This document shows, piece by piece, positions 42,268 to 51,432 of a DNA stretch of 64,000 bases. The notes beneath the pieces were generated by a model that searched no databases, had not been told where the DNA came from, and saw only the letters and a list, made by a program, of their open reading frames with translations. Both the position numbers and the translations under genes were made by a program. This DNA comes from Sordaria brevicollis. Lineage: Eukaryota; Ascomycota; Sordariomycetes; Sordariales; Sordariaceae. The stretch covers positions 3,658,001 through 3,722,000 of the forward strand of contig JAUTDP010000004.1 in NCBI GenBank assembly GCA_033439795.1, written 5' to 3'. Positions within the stretch are counted from its first letter, which is position 1; each line of letters begins with the position of its first letter.

Positions 42268-43196
42268 ATGACAGGCCAACAAGACCGAGCTCGAGATTCC
42301 GTGCCTCAAATCGAAGAGTCACCCGAAAGGTGAGGCTGAGGCCCCCTGATATTTACTTCGTATTACGACTCACTGACACCCGAAATAGACTCGATGAGCA
42401 GCACATCTTCACCACCAAAACACTCGGATTCCTCGTCCACCCCAACATCCAGCTCACCTCACCTACGGCCAAAATCGCCGACGTAGGCACCGGCTCTGGA
42501 GCATGGCTTCTCGACGTCGCCAAAAGCCTTCCATCAACATGCCAACTCACCGGGTTTGACCTAACCCCATCCGCCTTTCCTCCGCGAGAGACATGGCCGT
42601 CGAACGTCTCGTTCAACATTCACGACATGTACGCCCCCTTTCCCGCCTCCGAACAGGGGACCTACGATGTGGCCGCCGTGAGGTTCATCAGCAGCGTTGC
42701 CGGTCGTGAAGACTGGACTCGCGCCATTGCGAACTTGATGACGCTGTTGAAGCCCGGAGGCTGGCTGCAGTGGATCGATTCCTGCAACTTTGCGCTTTAC
42801 AACTCCGTACCGGGTACTTCTCGCGCTGCGTGCCAGGAAATTTATGACGGGTTGGACTTGTTTCGTGACAAGGAGGATCCGGTGATTGGCCTTATGATGC
42901 GAGAGATGAGAAAGTCAAGGAGGGAAGACGTGTTTCGGGGACTTGGGTTGGTTGATGTCCATGAGGATGTCTTTTCGTCGGATAGATTGCAGGATAGGGA
43001 GGCGAACTCGAGGGAGAAGGCTACCATAAATATTATTGAGTGCTTTCTTGGGTGTTTGGAGGGATTGGTGGCGGTTGATGGTAGCGGATGGACGGCTGAG
43101 AGAATTGAGGGGTTAAAGGAGGAGGCGATGAGGGAGATCGAAAGAGGGGTTTACCATACGCTTGACCAGGTCTGTATCATTGGGAGGAAGTGTTAG
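42268..43196 (+). CDS. class I SAM-dependent methyltransferase
   Basis: Exons 42268-42329 and 42389-43196 (59-bp intron, GTGAGG donor, acceptor AATAG) give 289 residues. After a short polar leader comes LDEQHIFTTKTLGFLVHP, typical of fungal secondary-metabolism-type methyltransferases. SAM motif I is KIADVGTGSGAWLLDVA (near residue 50); the acidic loop is LTGFDLTPSAFP; motif II/III is YDVAAVRFIS, then LLKPGGWLQWIDS. The C-terminus ends LDQVCIIGRK. The substrate is unknown; the family covers small-molecule and LaeA-like enzymes. It has no biosynthetic backbone gene nearby. Confidence 0.85.
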
Positions 43197-43355
43197 ACTT
43201 TCAGATACGCAGTGTAATGAGGAGTAAGTGCTCGAAAAAGACGGCAAGTTGAAGAACTAATTTGGGCAATTTCGTCCATTGCGACTACCGCAGAAGTGCC
43301 AAAACGTAGAGAGCGACAGGTAAAGCTGCTCAACTCAGTGGTCTGAGAATGCTAT

Positions 43356-43848
43356 TCATCTTCGCTTCTTATCCTCTCCGCAACCCGAGATTAAGCACTC
43401 GGCACCGCCAACTCCAGTGAGGAGCACACCGACTCCCTGGACGACTCCGTTGACAATCGCGGCGCCGGATCCTCCCATTGCAGCACTCTGAGCAATAGCA
43501 AAGGCACTTCCAGCAACAGCATTGCCCATCGCGGCCTGAGCTGCGGCCGCGGCAGTCCCTGATTTATGTCAGTACCCATCCATGTTCATTGAGACACAGT
43601 ATTGCTTGTGTCCAACTTGACATAGCGAAATATATAGACTTGAGACGGTGAATAAAGGAGCGATACTCACCAGCAATAGGTCCAGCGGCACCAAAACCCA
43701 GCGCGGCAAGAATTGGTCCGGTAACTATCCCAGGCACAGCGACACCGACCAAACCCGCGACAATAGGAATAAGAGGAAGCTGGTGGAATTTGTCAGCTCT
43801 GGCACGAATGGAAGGGGAGTAATGGGAGTAACGAGTTTGATATACCAT
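43356..43848 (-). CDS. IFI6/IFI27-like membrane protein (paralog 3)
   Basis: Exons 43848-43846 (ATG alone), 43779-43671 and 43558-43356 give 104 residues. The 66-bp intron after ATG keeps the frame, so if it is retained the protein is 126 residues with a basic leader. The text is a full two-part domain: LPLIPIVAGLVGVAVPGIVTGPILAALGFGAAGPIAG, then, across a phase-1 intron of 112 bp, TAAAAAQAAMGNAVAGSAFAIAQSAAMGGSGAAIVNGVVQGVGVLLTGVGG, ending with a short basic tail GEDKKRR. Gly/Ala-rich membrane helices and the AMGNAVAGSAFAIAQSAAMGG core mark the family. No cytosolic N-terminal module, unlike paralogs 1, 4, 5 and 6. Divergent from paralog 4 across 380 bp. Confidence 0.75.
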
Positions 43849-44228
43849 GTTTAAGGCTGTGGTGTCTCCTTGTTGCTTCAAATGGACGGGATATGTTAGC
43901 AAAGTTGATGTCCGTGTTGATGTTCGTTGGAGTAGATATTCGTTTCAATTTCGTCGTCATGCTGAGTATTAATAGAGAACCGGCACCGTTTGCTCGCTGC
44001 CAGAGGCCCGGATGTACTTCTGCACTGAGGCCTACTACGCCTTGTCCACTTGGAGCATGGAACTGAGCAGCACTTATTCGCCCAAGAGTTCTATGACGAA
44101 ACAATGCATCTTATCTTTTAGAAGCTCACACCTTCATACTTCATTCCGTTACCACAGACGTTTCTCTCTCTCTGTCTTCAAATCCATTCCACCCTCATCA
44201 TTCAGCCATCCCACGTTGACCAAACAAG
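43849..44228. other. intergenic, shared promoter of paralogs 3 and 4
   Basis: 380 bp between two divergently transcribed family members. No element recognised. Confidence 0.45.
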
Positions 44229-45308
44229 ATGGATTTCGGCAAGATGATGGACGACGCCGGCAAAGGCTTCGATGAATTTGCCAAAAACACAGAGAAGGCC
44301 TTTGAAGACGCGGGGAAGGGAATGGATGAGTTTGGACAAAATGCACAGAAGGGGTTTGAAGAAGCGGGCAGAGGAATGGACGAATTCGGCCAGAATGCGC
44401 AGAAGCAAGCGGAAGAAGTGGGCAAAGGCGCTGATGAGTTCGGAAAGAACATGTCCCAGACCTTCTCTGACCTGGTTGGAAACGCCTTGAAGCAGGCTGA
44501 GCAGGTAAACATGGATATTCCCGCTCATCTCTTGAACTTGCCATGAACGCTGACAGATCCGTTCCGTTCGCAGGTCATCATCAACTTCACTGAGGAAATC
44601 TCAGAAGAAGTGAAAGGAGCTCTTGGTTTAGGGCAGGATAGAAAACGGGAGGTTCCTCTTGTACGTTCCCATGATGATTTGTTGTTCTTGGAAGTGCCTT
44701 ATGCTGACACTGTTGTCTAGAGAGCCATGAAAGTAACAGACTGGATATCCAACATCCTGCCCAAGCTGGTAGAGGCCGCCGGAGCCCTTGGTGGAGGCAT
44801 CAAGGAGCAAATCCAAAAGGTCATATCATGAGTCTTTTCTTCCCTCTCAATGTGTTGACCAAGTGCATAACTGACCTTCTCCACTTGGTAAAATAGGCCA
44901 AAGACTGGGTGTCAGAGAACCCAGAAGTCATGATGTACATCATGCTCGGAGTGACGGGCATCATCATACTCGCAGCACCCGGTTTGCTCATGACGCCAAT
45001 CCTGGGTGCGATTGGTTTTGGTGCCTCGGGCATTGCGGCAGGTAAGTTGACCGCAAGACAAGCCGATTACTTCCTCCTAAGGCGTTGCGTAGTGACACTC
45101 ATGGCTCGTTTGCTCAGGATCCATGGCAGCCGCGATCCAATCCGGGATTGGAAACGTCGCGGCCGGGAGTGTTTTCGCCGGTCTCACGGGCGCGGCAATG
45201 GGCGGTCTTGAAGGTACAGCGATTGTGGCCGTCGGTGAGGTCATTGGAGCGGTCATGATGGCCGGTGGTGCTGCTGGTGCTGCCGGAACGTTGATGAACA
45301 AGGACTAG
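44229..45308 (+). CDS. IFI6/IFI27-like protein with helical repeats (paralog 4)
   Basis: Five exons, 44229-44504, 44574-44660, 44721-44819, 44897-45041 and 45118-45308, give 265 residues; introns of 60-77 bp have clear branch sites (GCTGAC). Residues ~10-80 are four tandem 18-residue units of the form AGKGxDEFxxNxxKxxEE, a charged amphipathic helix. Then come VIINFTEEISEEVKGALG, VTDWISNILPKLVEAAG and AKDWVSENPEVMMYIMLGVTGIIILAAPGLLMTPILGAIGFGASGIAAG, which holds the first membrane helices. After the phase-1 intron follows SMAAAIQSGIGNVAAGSVFAGLTGAAMGG and a final hydrophobic segment ending MNKD. Same plan as decayed paralog 1. Likely a membrane protein with a coiled cytosolic region; function unknown. 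Confidence 0.8.
44253..44468 (+). repeat. four 54-bp tandem coding repeats
   Basis: Inside exon 1 of paralog 4, a unit of 18 codons starting (A/V)G(K/R)G-DEF is repeated about four times with divergence, building a charged amphipathic helix. Confidence 0.65.
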
Positions 45309-45903
45309 GGATGGTGATTTGTGGGCATGGTGTTTGGATGCAAGAGGCCCGAATATGGCAAACGCATGGCGCAGGTATCCACGATCGCTTCCGACTTGAA
45401 ACTACCTTTTGAGTAGAAAGTTCAATGCCACTGGAAATAGAAAGGATATGGACGAACCACTCCACCCAGTGGTGTTAATAGCAACCTCAAGGTATATAGA
45501 TCATCGTCACATCTCAGCCAGTGTTCGTTCGGTCGTTTGTCGTGGAGTTTCGGCAATTGACATGCAAGTCGGACGCAACCTGGAAATCGCCACCCCACGT
45601 TAACCTTTCCAGTTGGGCACTCAAAGCAGCACAAATGCGCAGCAGTACTGCAAGAGGCCTACAGTAGAAGCAGCGTCACGCGCACAGCCAAACATTGGAC
45701 GAAGGAGGCAAGCGTAAATCCGTGCGCAGATTCCAGGATCGTTCTTCCACTCCTCCTCTCCGCCAACCGTTCAACGCTTCCACTTGCCAGTTTTCACCTT
45801 CAATTCTCGAGACGGAAGTACCTCCGCTGTTGCTCCTTCATACCTCTATCAACACCATAATCGCCTTCGGTTTTGCGATTTACATTGTCGCTCAATAGAA
45901 ACA
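45309..45903. other. intergenic
   Basis: 595 bp between paralogs 4 and 5, which are transcribed in the same direction. No further gene recognised. Confidence 0.5.
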
Positions 45904-46689
45904 ATGCCAAAGTTCCCTTGGGATGAAGAAGGATGGGACGATTTGGACGCTGAAGAGAAGCGTAGAAGAGTCAGTTGAGAATTCGGGATTCCTCATCGCC
46001 TCGTTAAGAGAGGATAGCTGACTGACATCGGCGACAAAAACAGATCAAAGAATGGATTAGAAAGCATCGCACCACAGCTGCGAGCGTTGGACTTGGTCTA
46101 GTAGGAGCGACGATAGTTGTTGCCCCTGCTGTGGTCACGGCTCCTGTCGTAGGTGCTCTGGGATTGCTCGGTTTTGGTTCTGGTGGTATTGTGGGAGGTA
46201 AGCAAGAAGAATCTCCGTATCACCTTAACTTTGGCATCGACTAAAAAACGAGCAGGCTCTATGGCAGCAGGAATGCAAGCAATGATTGGCAATGTGGCTG
46301 CCGGCAGCTGGTTCGCCTCTCTCACGAGCACTGCGATGGGCGGGTATGGACTGGCGGGCCTCACGACAGCTGTCCAGTCATTCGGAGCTTACACGTCTGT
46401 GACCGGGCTGATTACTGGTTTGATGAACAGGAATGAAGATGAAGATAACGGTGAGAATGATGGTGAGGATACGGCTGGACCCGGGTCTTCAACTCCAAAA
46501 GGGCCTAAGGATGACGGAGACGGATCGGGTGCCGGAAAGCCTCTTCCTGCAACCCAGGATGAACTGCAAGACAAGGAATTTGACGAAGAGACTCCTATGT
46601 TTGATGAATCTGGGGCCTCTGATGAAGATTCCTTCATACAAGTCCCGGATCCTTCTCCAGTCGGTCGGCGGATAATCATCGATCTGTGA
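45904..46689 (+). CDS. IFI6/IFI27-like protein with acidic tail (paralog 5)
   Basis: Exons 45904-45969, 46044-46197 and 46256-46689 (introns 74 and 58 bp) give 217 residues. Short acidic leader MPKFPWDEEGWDDLDAEE, then the linker RIKEWIRKHRTTAASVG, equivalent to the AK(D/E)W linker of other paralogs. First membrane half LGLVGATIVVAPAVVTAPVVGALGLLGFGSGGIVGG; second half, after the phase-1 intron, SMAAGMQAMIGNVAAGSWFASLTSTAMGGYGLAGLTTAVQ. The last ~85 residues are strongly acidic and Ser/Gly-rich (NEDEDNGENDGED...), ending RRIIIDL, and are probably disordered. Highly similar to paralog 6 over the membrane core. Confidence 0.8.
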
Positions 46690-47732
46690 GGGTCTGCAAT
46701 TTGGCTTTTACAGTCACAGAGCCCCCAGACGTGTTGCCTTTCTTATATGGCAGTCCTTTTACCAGAGAACCAGTCGTTTTTGTACGGTCTGTGGCATTTT
46801 CATGCGTTTCGGTGTTATTCCTGGCTCGATATGGGATGCCGCCGTTTCCTTCGCCTTGCTTGGTCTTGGGAGTGATGGCCCAAGGAGGAGAGAAATTCCA
46901 TTGTTTCCTGGGGTTGTTGGAAGGTTTTCAATCATGAGCCCAGCGATTGCAGGATGCGTGCCATAGAAGTTTGGTCATTTGGGAAATGCTTGGTCAGGAG
47001 TTGACATGTTGTTCGGCGAGCGGCCATCGAGAGAAGAGCAGGCCAGGAAGAGGTTTGACTGCCTATATATCTGGGCGGATGTAAAATAGAGCATGGCATT
47101 TCTATTGGATTCGAAGAGATAAGTACCTACTAGGTCTTGATGTCCATGTTCCGAGTTTAACGGGGCATGAGGCATCCAGGAGCATGGGCGAGGTGACGGA
47201 GCTTCCGAACTCTCATAAGGACTGAATAAATACGATTCGTTTCCAGGTGCTTTCCAAGGACATGTAGGTGATTGCTGCAGGTCGCCTTGCACATGCCAAC
47301 TCACAGGTACAAGTTCATGTACATGTGGCTGGTCATGCTGCGGGGTATATCGGCCGCCATAAAATCTCGGATATCCCTTGACGTCAAGTTTCCCTTTCCA
47401 TGTTGTTGAAGAAATGCTATCGGCTGTCGTTTCAGCAGGTGCGAGCTGGTTTCTTGAATCAACAACTCCGCAGCGATGCTTCGACGAGTAACCAAAAGAA
47501 TTCGAGGCTTAAAGATTGATAACCACCTTGTGTACTCTCGAGCGCCACTGTCACACCTGTCACTGCCTAGGCAATCTTCGCCCGTGCGGGGACGAAATGT
47601 AGTACAGGATCTCGGTGACCACAGTATAAAGGCACATCCATCCCGACGTTCCTTGAACCGTTCAACACAACCTTTCCACTTCCGGCCCTCTTTGTCATAT
47701 CATCTTCCTGGCCCCAGTGAGCGAACGTCGAA
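46690..47732. other. intergenic
   Basis: About 1 kb between paralogs 5 and 6. Short ORFs only. Confidence 0.5.
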
Positions 47733-48634
47733 ATGACCGAACGACAGCTTCCACCGGGCGAAGGGCGCACTGATAAGGCCTCCCAAGAGCTGCCACACAA
47801 AGACAAGGCGACAAACTCCAGCGAAACCTCTGACAGGGAAGTCCCCTCGGAGTCTACATTGCCATCGAACGACGGCGCTCAAAATGGCGAACCTCAGCCG
47901 GATGACGACTTGCTCGAGAAGATAAGATGGGTAAGTGTCCTGTGGACGTGTTCTTTTCCCCCTTGGCCGTGCCCAGGGACAAGAATATTAACGGTGTTGT
48001 CCCACGCAGGCCAAAGAGTGGATCAAGCAAAATCCCAAAGCAGCAGCAGCTCTCGGTCTTACAGCCGGCGGACTAACAGTCGTCGCCGCGCCCGCGCTGC
48101 TCACCGGGCCCGTATTAAGCGTTATAGGGTTTGGTTCTAGTGGAGTTGTAGGAGGTGCGTATATGTATCTTCTTCGGCGTTTGTGCGAGAGCGGAATTAG
48201 ACTGACTGTTTCGCTTTCTTGTAGGGTCGATCGCGGCTGGGATCCAAGGCATGATAGGCAACGTCGTGGCTGGTAGCTGGTTTGCCACTGCTACAAGCGC
48301 TGCGATGGGTGGTTACGGAGTCGCTACTGTTGCGGCCGTCGGGCAAGGAGTCGGGGCGGCTGCTGCTGCGGTTGGCGGTGCGTTCGCTGCGAAGGAGTTG
48401 AGAAAGAAGAAAGGGGATAAGGAGGACGAAGGGAAAGGCGACGGCGATGAAGGCGACGAGGATCCGACAAATGGAGTCAACGATGGTGGTGATGCCAATG
48501 GGTTGAATATGGAAAAGGAGAAGGCCGCTCGCTGGAGGCAGAGTGGTTTGGGGCGCAGAGATTTCGATGACGAGTCCACCTTGCTGGACGACTCTGGCTC
48601 TGAGGAAAACTCTAATAATGGTTGGCACAAGTAG
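47733..48634 (+). CDS. IFI6/IFI27-like protein with charged ends (paralog 6)
   Basis: Exons 47733-47930, 48010-48154 and 48225-48634 (introns 79 and 70 bp) give 250 residues. Residues 1-66 are polar and Ser/Glu/Asp-rich, probably disordered. Then come RWAKEWIKQNPKAAAALGL and the membrane half GGLTVVAAPALLTGPVLSVIGFGSSGVVGG. After the phase-1 intron follows SIAAGIQGMIGNVVAGSWFATATSAAMGGYGVATVAAVGQGVGAAAAAVGGAF. The C-terminal ~90 residues start with a basic patch (KELRKKKGDK) and continue acidic (DEGKGDGDEGDEDP). Sequence and exon plan pair it with paralog 5, so they are probably recent duplicates. Confidence 0.82.
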
Positions 48635-49286
48635 ACCAACGTAGCTTCTTCCTCCACCAACTTTCTGGTTACTTCCTTTTCCTATCGCTCTTGCCCTCTG
48701 CACCTTCCAGTTCATCTGCCACTCCTGCCTCGGGTTTCGCATTCATGTAAAAAAAATTCCCCTAAAAAGGGGAGAAAATTGATGAGACAGATCAAGCGGC
48801 TGAACGGGGCGCACTGGGGGAGGACTTTGCTCCCCCGGGGGAGGCGGCGGGGGGCGGCAAGTTCAACCCTCCCTCTTAGAGGGAGAATTGTGCCGTGGTC
48901 GTGAATCGAACGGGTGAGGCCTTGAGAGCCAGACCCGCTCGGTTAAACGTGCGCCCCGTTGAACCGCTTGACCATGCGTGGTCCCATTGGAAATGTTGAA
49001 AGATAGGGTGAAAGACCTAATACATATACCCTTGAAGGTGCCCAATGCCTTATGGTAAGGTAGGTACAGGTTACCGGCCCGGGCCGGGTGGGTTGCCGGT
49101 GCGAGTGAATGCAGGTTGTTGTCGGCGAAGTTGGAAGGTACGCGGGCAGTCTCTGTTCGACTTGATGCTCGTGGTGACATGCGTAATGGCAGCAAACCGT
49201 GGACTGAGCAATTTGCATGTAAAGAGAGACTTATCCACCCTCTTACCATAACTGCCTGTTTAACTTCCGCCTCTACCCAACCCCTT
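48635..49286. other. intergenic with GC-rich structured island
   Basis: Downstream of paralog 6 and at the 3' end of the 49.3-kb gene. The structured element is listed separately. Confidence 0.5.
48755..48971. repeat. hairpin-rich island with 23-bp inverted repeats and tRNA-like sequence
   Basis: 48792-48814 and 48949-48971 are inverted copies (21 of 23 identical). Inside are further palindromes: CTCCCTC-TTA-GAGGGAG, a GGGGAG/CTCCCC hairpin, and just outside the left arm TTCCCCT/AGGGGA. On the minus strand the right half has an A-box-like TGGTCAAGCGGTTCAA and a B-box-like GTTCGATTC, as in tRNA genes, but neither the T stem nor the acceptor stem pairs properly. It could be a degraded tRNA, a SINE fragment or a MITE. 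No target duplication was seen. Confidence 0.5.
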
Positions 49287-49859
49287 TTACTCACTCTCCA
49301 TTCTCCTCCTATAAACCAACACCACCTCCCCTTCCTCCACCAACTTTCCCTCTCCCTTAAGTTCGCCCAACTCCTCCTTCACACCCCATCCCTCCAGCAC
49401 CTTCTCATACTCCTCCATATCACACCACGGCCCAATCCAAACCACCACCTTCAGTTTCTCCTTGCCCCCAGCCAAATACCTCCCTACCAACTGCCCACTC
49501 CTAGGATAAACAAACACTAGACCTCCCGTCTCTTTAAGCCACTCTTCGCCTACCAGCGCCCAAGTGCCCGAGACGGTAATGGTGTTTTGTTCTGGTAGCC
49601 ATGTGTTTACTTCTTTTCCTTGTTTGAGTTGGTATACTGGTGGGGCGACTTCGACGCCATAGAAGGACGAGGACCGGGAAGGGTAGCGGTGGAGAAAAAG
49701 GGCTTCGAGGAGGCCTGGGCCGGAACCGATGGAGAGGGTGAGGGTTGGTGGTGAGGGGAGGACGCGGTCGAGGACGGAGAGAAGAGGGAGGGAGAGGGAG
49801 GCGCAGGAGGTTGGATGTCGAGAAGTGTGGGTGGTTAGGACTGGGAGATTGGCGGACAT
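49287..49859 (-). CDS. conserved hypothetical protein, Rossmann-like N-terminus
   Basis: Single exon, 190 residues from the ATG at 49859; the open frame extends upstream to 50180 but that part is polar leader-like text. The segment LTLSIGSGPGLLEALFLHRY resembles the glycine-rich SAM-binding loop of methyltransferases. It is followed by a strand FYGVEVAPP with an acidic end, then LPEQNTITVSGTWAL and a C-terminal half with ELKGEGKLVEEGEVVLVYRRR. A later catalytic motif is not obvious, so a methyltransferase-like fold of unknown activity is as far as I can go. Confidence 0.65.
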   Translation of the reverse strand: MSANLPVLTTHTSRHPTSCASLSLPLLSVLDRVLPSPPTLTLSIGSGPGLLEALFLHRYPSRSSSFYGVEVAPPVYQLKQGKEVNTWLPEQNTITVSGTWALVGEEWLKETGGLVFVYPRSGQLVGRYLAGGKEKLKVVVWIGPWCDMEEYEKVLEGWGVKEELGELKGEGKLVEEGEVVLVYRRRMESE

Positions 49860-50430
49860 GTTGACTGTGGTGTATGGTGATGGGAGATGCGGTGGTTTCG
49901 TCGTTGGTCTTGAATCAGTCGAGTGCTGACGTCGACGATGAGTGGGTCTGGAAATTGAAGCTAAGAAAAGGGGGCAGTGGAGAATATGAACGGTTGCCCT
50001 GGAGACCTTTGTTTGGATTGCAATGTTGTTTTGGTGATGAGCACTGCGTGAATAGGAAAACGTTGTTTGGGAAAAGTCTTGGAGAACATTTTGAGATACC
50101 AGACGAAAAGTTTCGAGCAAAGTTTCTCCACTATGGTGCTGATTGGTAGAGTAGTCCTGCCATATGAACTTATCCTTCAAAGATCACCATTCAGAGACCA
50201 TAGAGCGCAAAGAGTCGGGGGATAGTCCTTGATCTGGTTCACCATGCCAATTGGTATAAACTGTCATAACTTTCGTAACTTCATTGACATCGCCGTCTTC
50301 AGACAGCGTCATGAGGCATAGGTACCGATTCATCTCCCCGATAAAACCGCCTGTAACCCAGTCGCTTAAGCCCCCACAACCCCAGCAATTAGCGTCCCAC
50401 TCAGCCAGGCCCTGGGCCCCTGACCAAACA
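49860..50430. other. intergenic
   Basis: Upstream region of the 49.3-kb gene and 3' flank of the next gene. No feature recognised. Confidence 0.5.
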
Positions 50431-51432
50431 TCACCTCTCCATCTCCCTCTGCGCATCCTCCTTCTTCAACAACCTCTTCCGATTATACAAATCCGTATTC
50501 AACACATTCCCATACCCCCTCCCCCTCAACTCCTGCTGCACCTTACTAACCAACCACCCCTCCCTCAACCAACCATCCACCTCCCTTGCCACCTCCGCCG
50601 GCAACTTCCTCGCCCTCGGATCCCCCACACGATCCCCATCCTCCCCCGCCGCCGCCGTCGTCGGCCCATGATTATGCTTCTTATGCTCCTCATTCGGTCC
50701 ATAATGCAACGTCCACACGTCCGCCCCCTTGGCCGTTTCGATAACCTCAAACTTGAACAAACACCCACATTTCTTGGAGGTGCGATCAGTAGTCGGTTTG
50801 CGACGACCTGCGGCCTTGGCGGCCCGTATGACGGATTCGTCGACGGGCGGGCGGTGGTGTCGCGCTTCGCCGCCTCGGAAGCAGACCCACCGGACTTTGC
50901 GCTTGCCGGTGACTTTGGCGCCGGCGATGCGCATGCTGTAGCCGCGCGGGATGGTCCAGGCGTCGAGCTCTTCTTGCATGGTGGCGCGGGAGGAGATGGT
51001 GTAGCCTTGGGGAGGGGGGTCGAGGGGGATGATGTTCTCTGCTGGGGTTGAAGTGTGATTTGCAACTGGTGGATGGGAAGGGTTGGGGCGCAGTTGTTGT
51101 TCTTGTTGTGCAACGCCGACTGAGGGGGGTTGCTGAGTGTTAAGGTTGGTGATGGTCCTGCTCCCGCCGGCGACGGCGCTTAGTGAGGGATGGGCGAGGA
51201 CTGAAACATTTGTGGCAGCGCCTGCTATGGTCCCGGCGGAGGTTTGTTGCGCGGCGTTGCCATGGCTATCATTCGCAGCACTGTCGTTGTTGAGGCGAAG
51301 GGCGGTCTCAATCCGGGTGAGTCTTTGATCGATTGAGGTGAGCGTGTTCAAGATGCTGGCAAGTTGCTGTTGGGCGAGGTTTGGCATGATAAGCGGATGC
51401 GTGCTGTCTCCCCGGTTTGTGAATGGGTTCAT
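50431..51432 (-). CDS. FAR1/WRKY-GCM1-like zinc-finger protein
   Basis: Single exon, 333 residues. Residues 15-45 form a short coiled coil (LASILNTLTSIDQRLTRIETAL). A Gln/Thr/Pro-rich region follows to about 150. A DNA-binding-like domain covers ~150-260: an N-terminal YSMRIAGAKVTGKRKVRWVCFRGG segment, then KKCGCLFKFEVIE, WTLHYGPNEEHKKHNHGP. This Cys...Cys...His-x-His arrangement is that of FAR1/WRKY-GCM1 fingers, shared by Mutator-like transposases and transcription factors derived from them. The transposase catalytic domain is absent, so a domesticated regulator is likely. The C-terminus is basic (YNRKRLLKKEDAQREMER). Confidence 0.7.
   Translation of the reverse strand: MNPFTNRGDSTHPLIMPNLAQQQLASILNTLTSIDQRLTRIETALRLNNDSAANDSHGNAAQQTSAGTIAGAATNVSVLAHPSLSAVAGGSRTITNLNTQQPPSVGVAQQEQQLRPNPSHPPVANHTSTPAENIIPLDPPPQGYTISSRATMQEELDAWTIPRGYSMRIAGAKVTGKRKVRWVCFRGGEARHHRPPVDESVIRAAKAAGRRKPTTDRTSKKCGCLFKFEVIETAKGADVWTLHYGPNEEHKKHNHGPTTAAAGEDGDRVGDPRARKLPAEVAREVDGWLREGWLVSKVQQELRGRGYGNVLNTDLYNRKRLLKKEDAQREMER

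Noticed and set aside
48890..48971. Functional tRNA-Glu or tRNA-Leu on the minus strand
   Set aside because: B-box-like and anticodon-loop-like pieces are present, but the T stem and acceptor stem do not pair, so it is kept only as part of a structured repeat.
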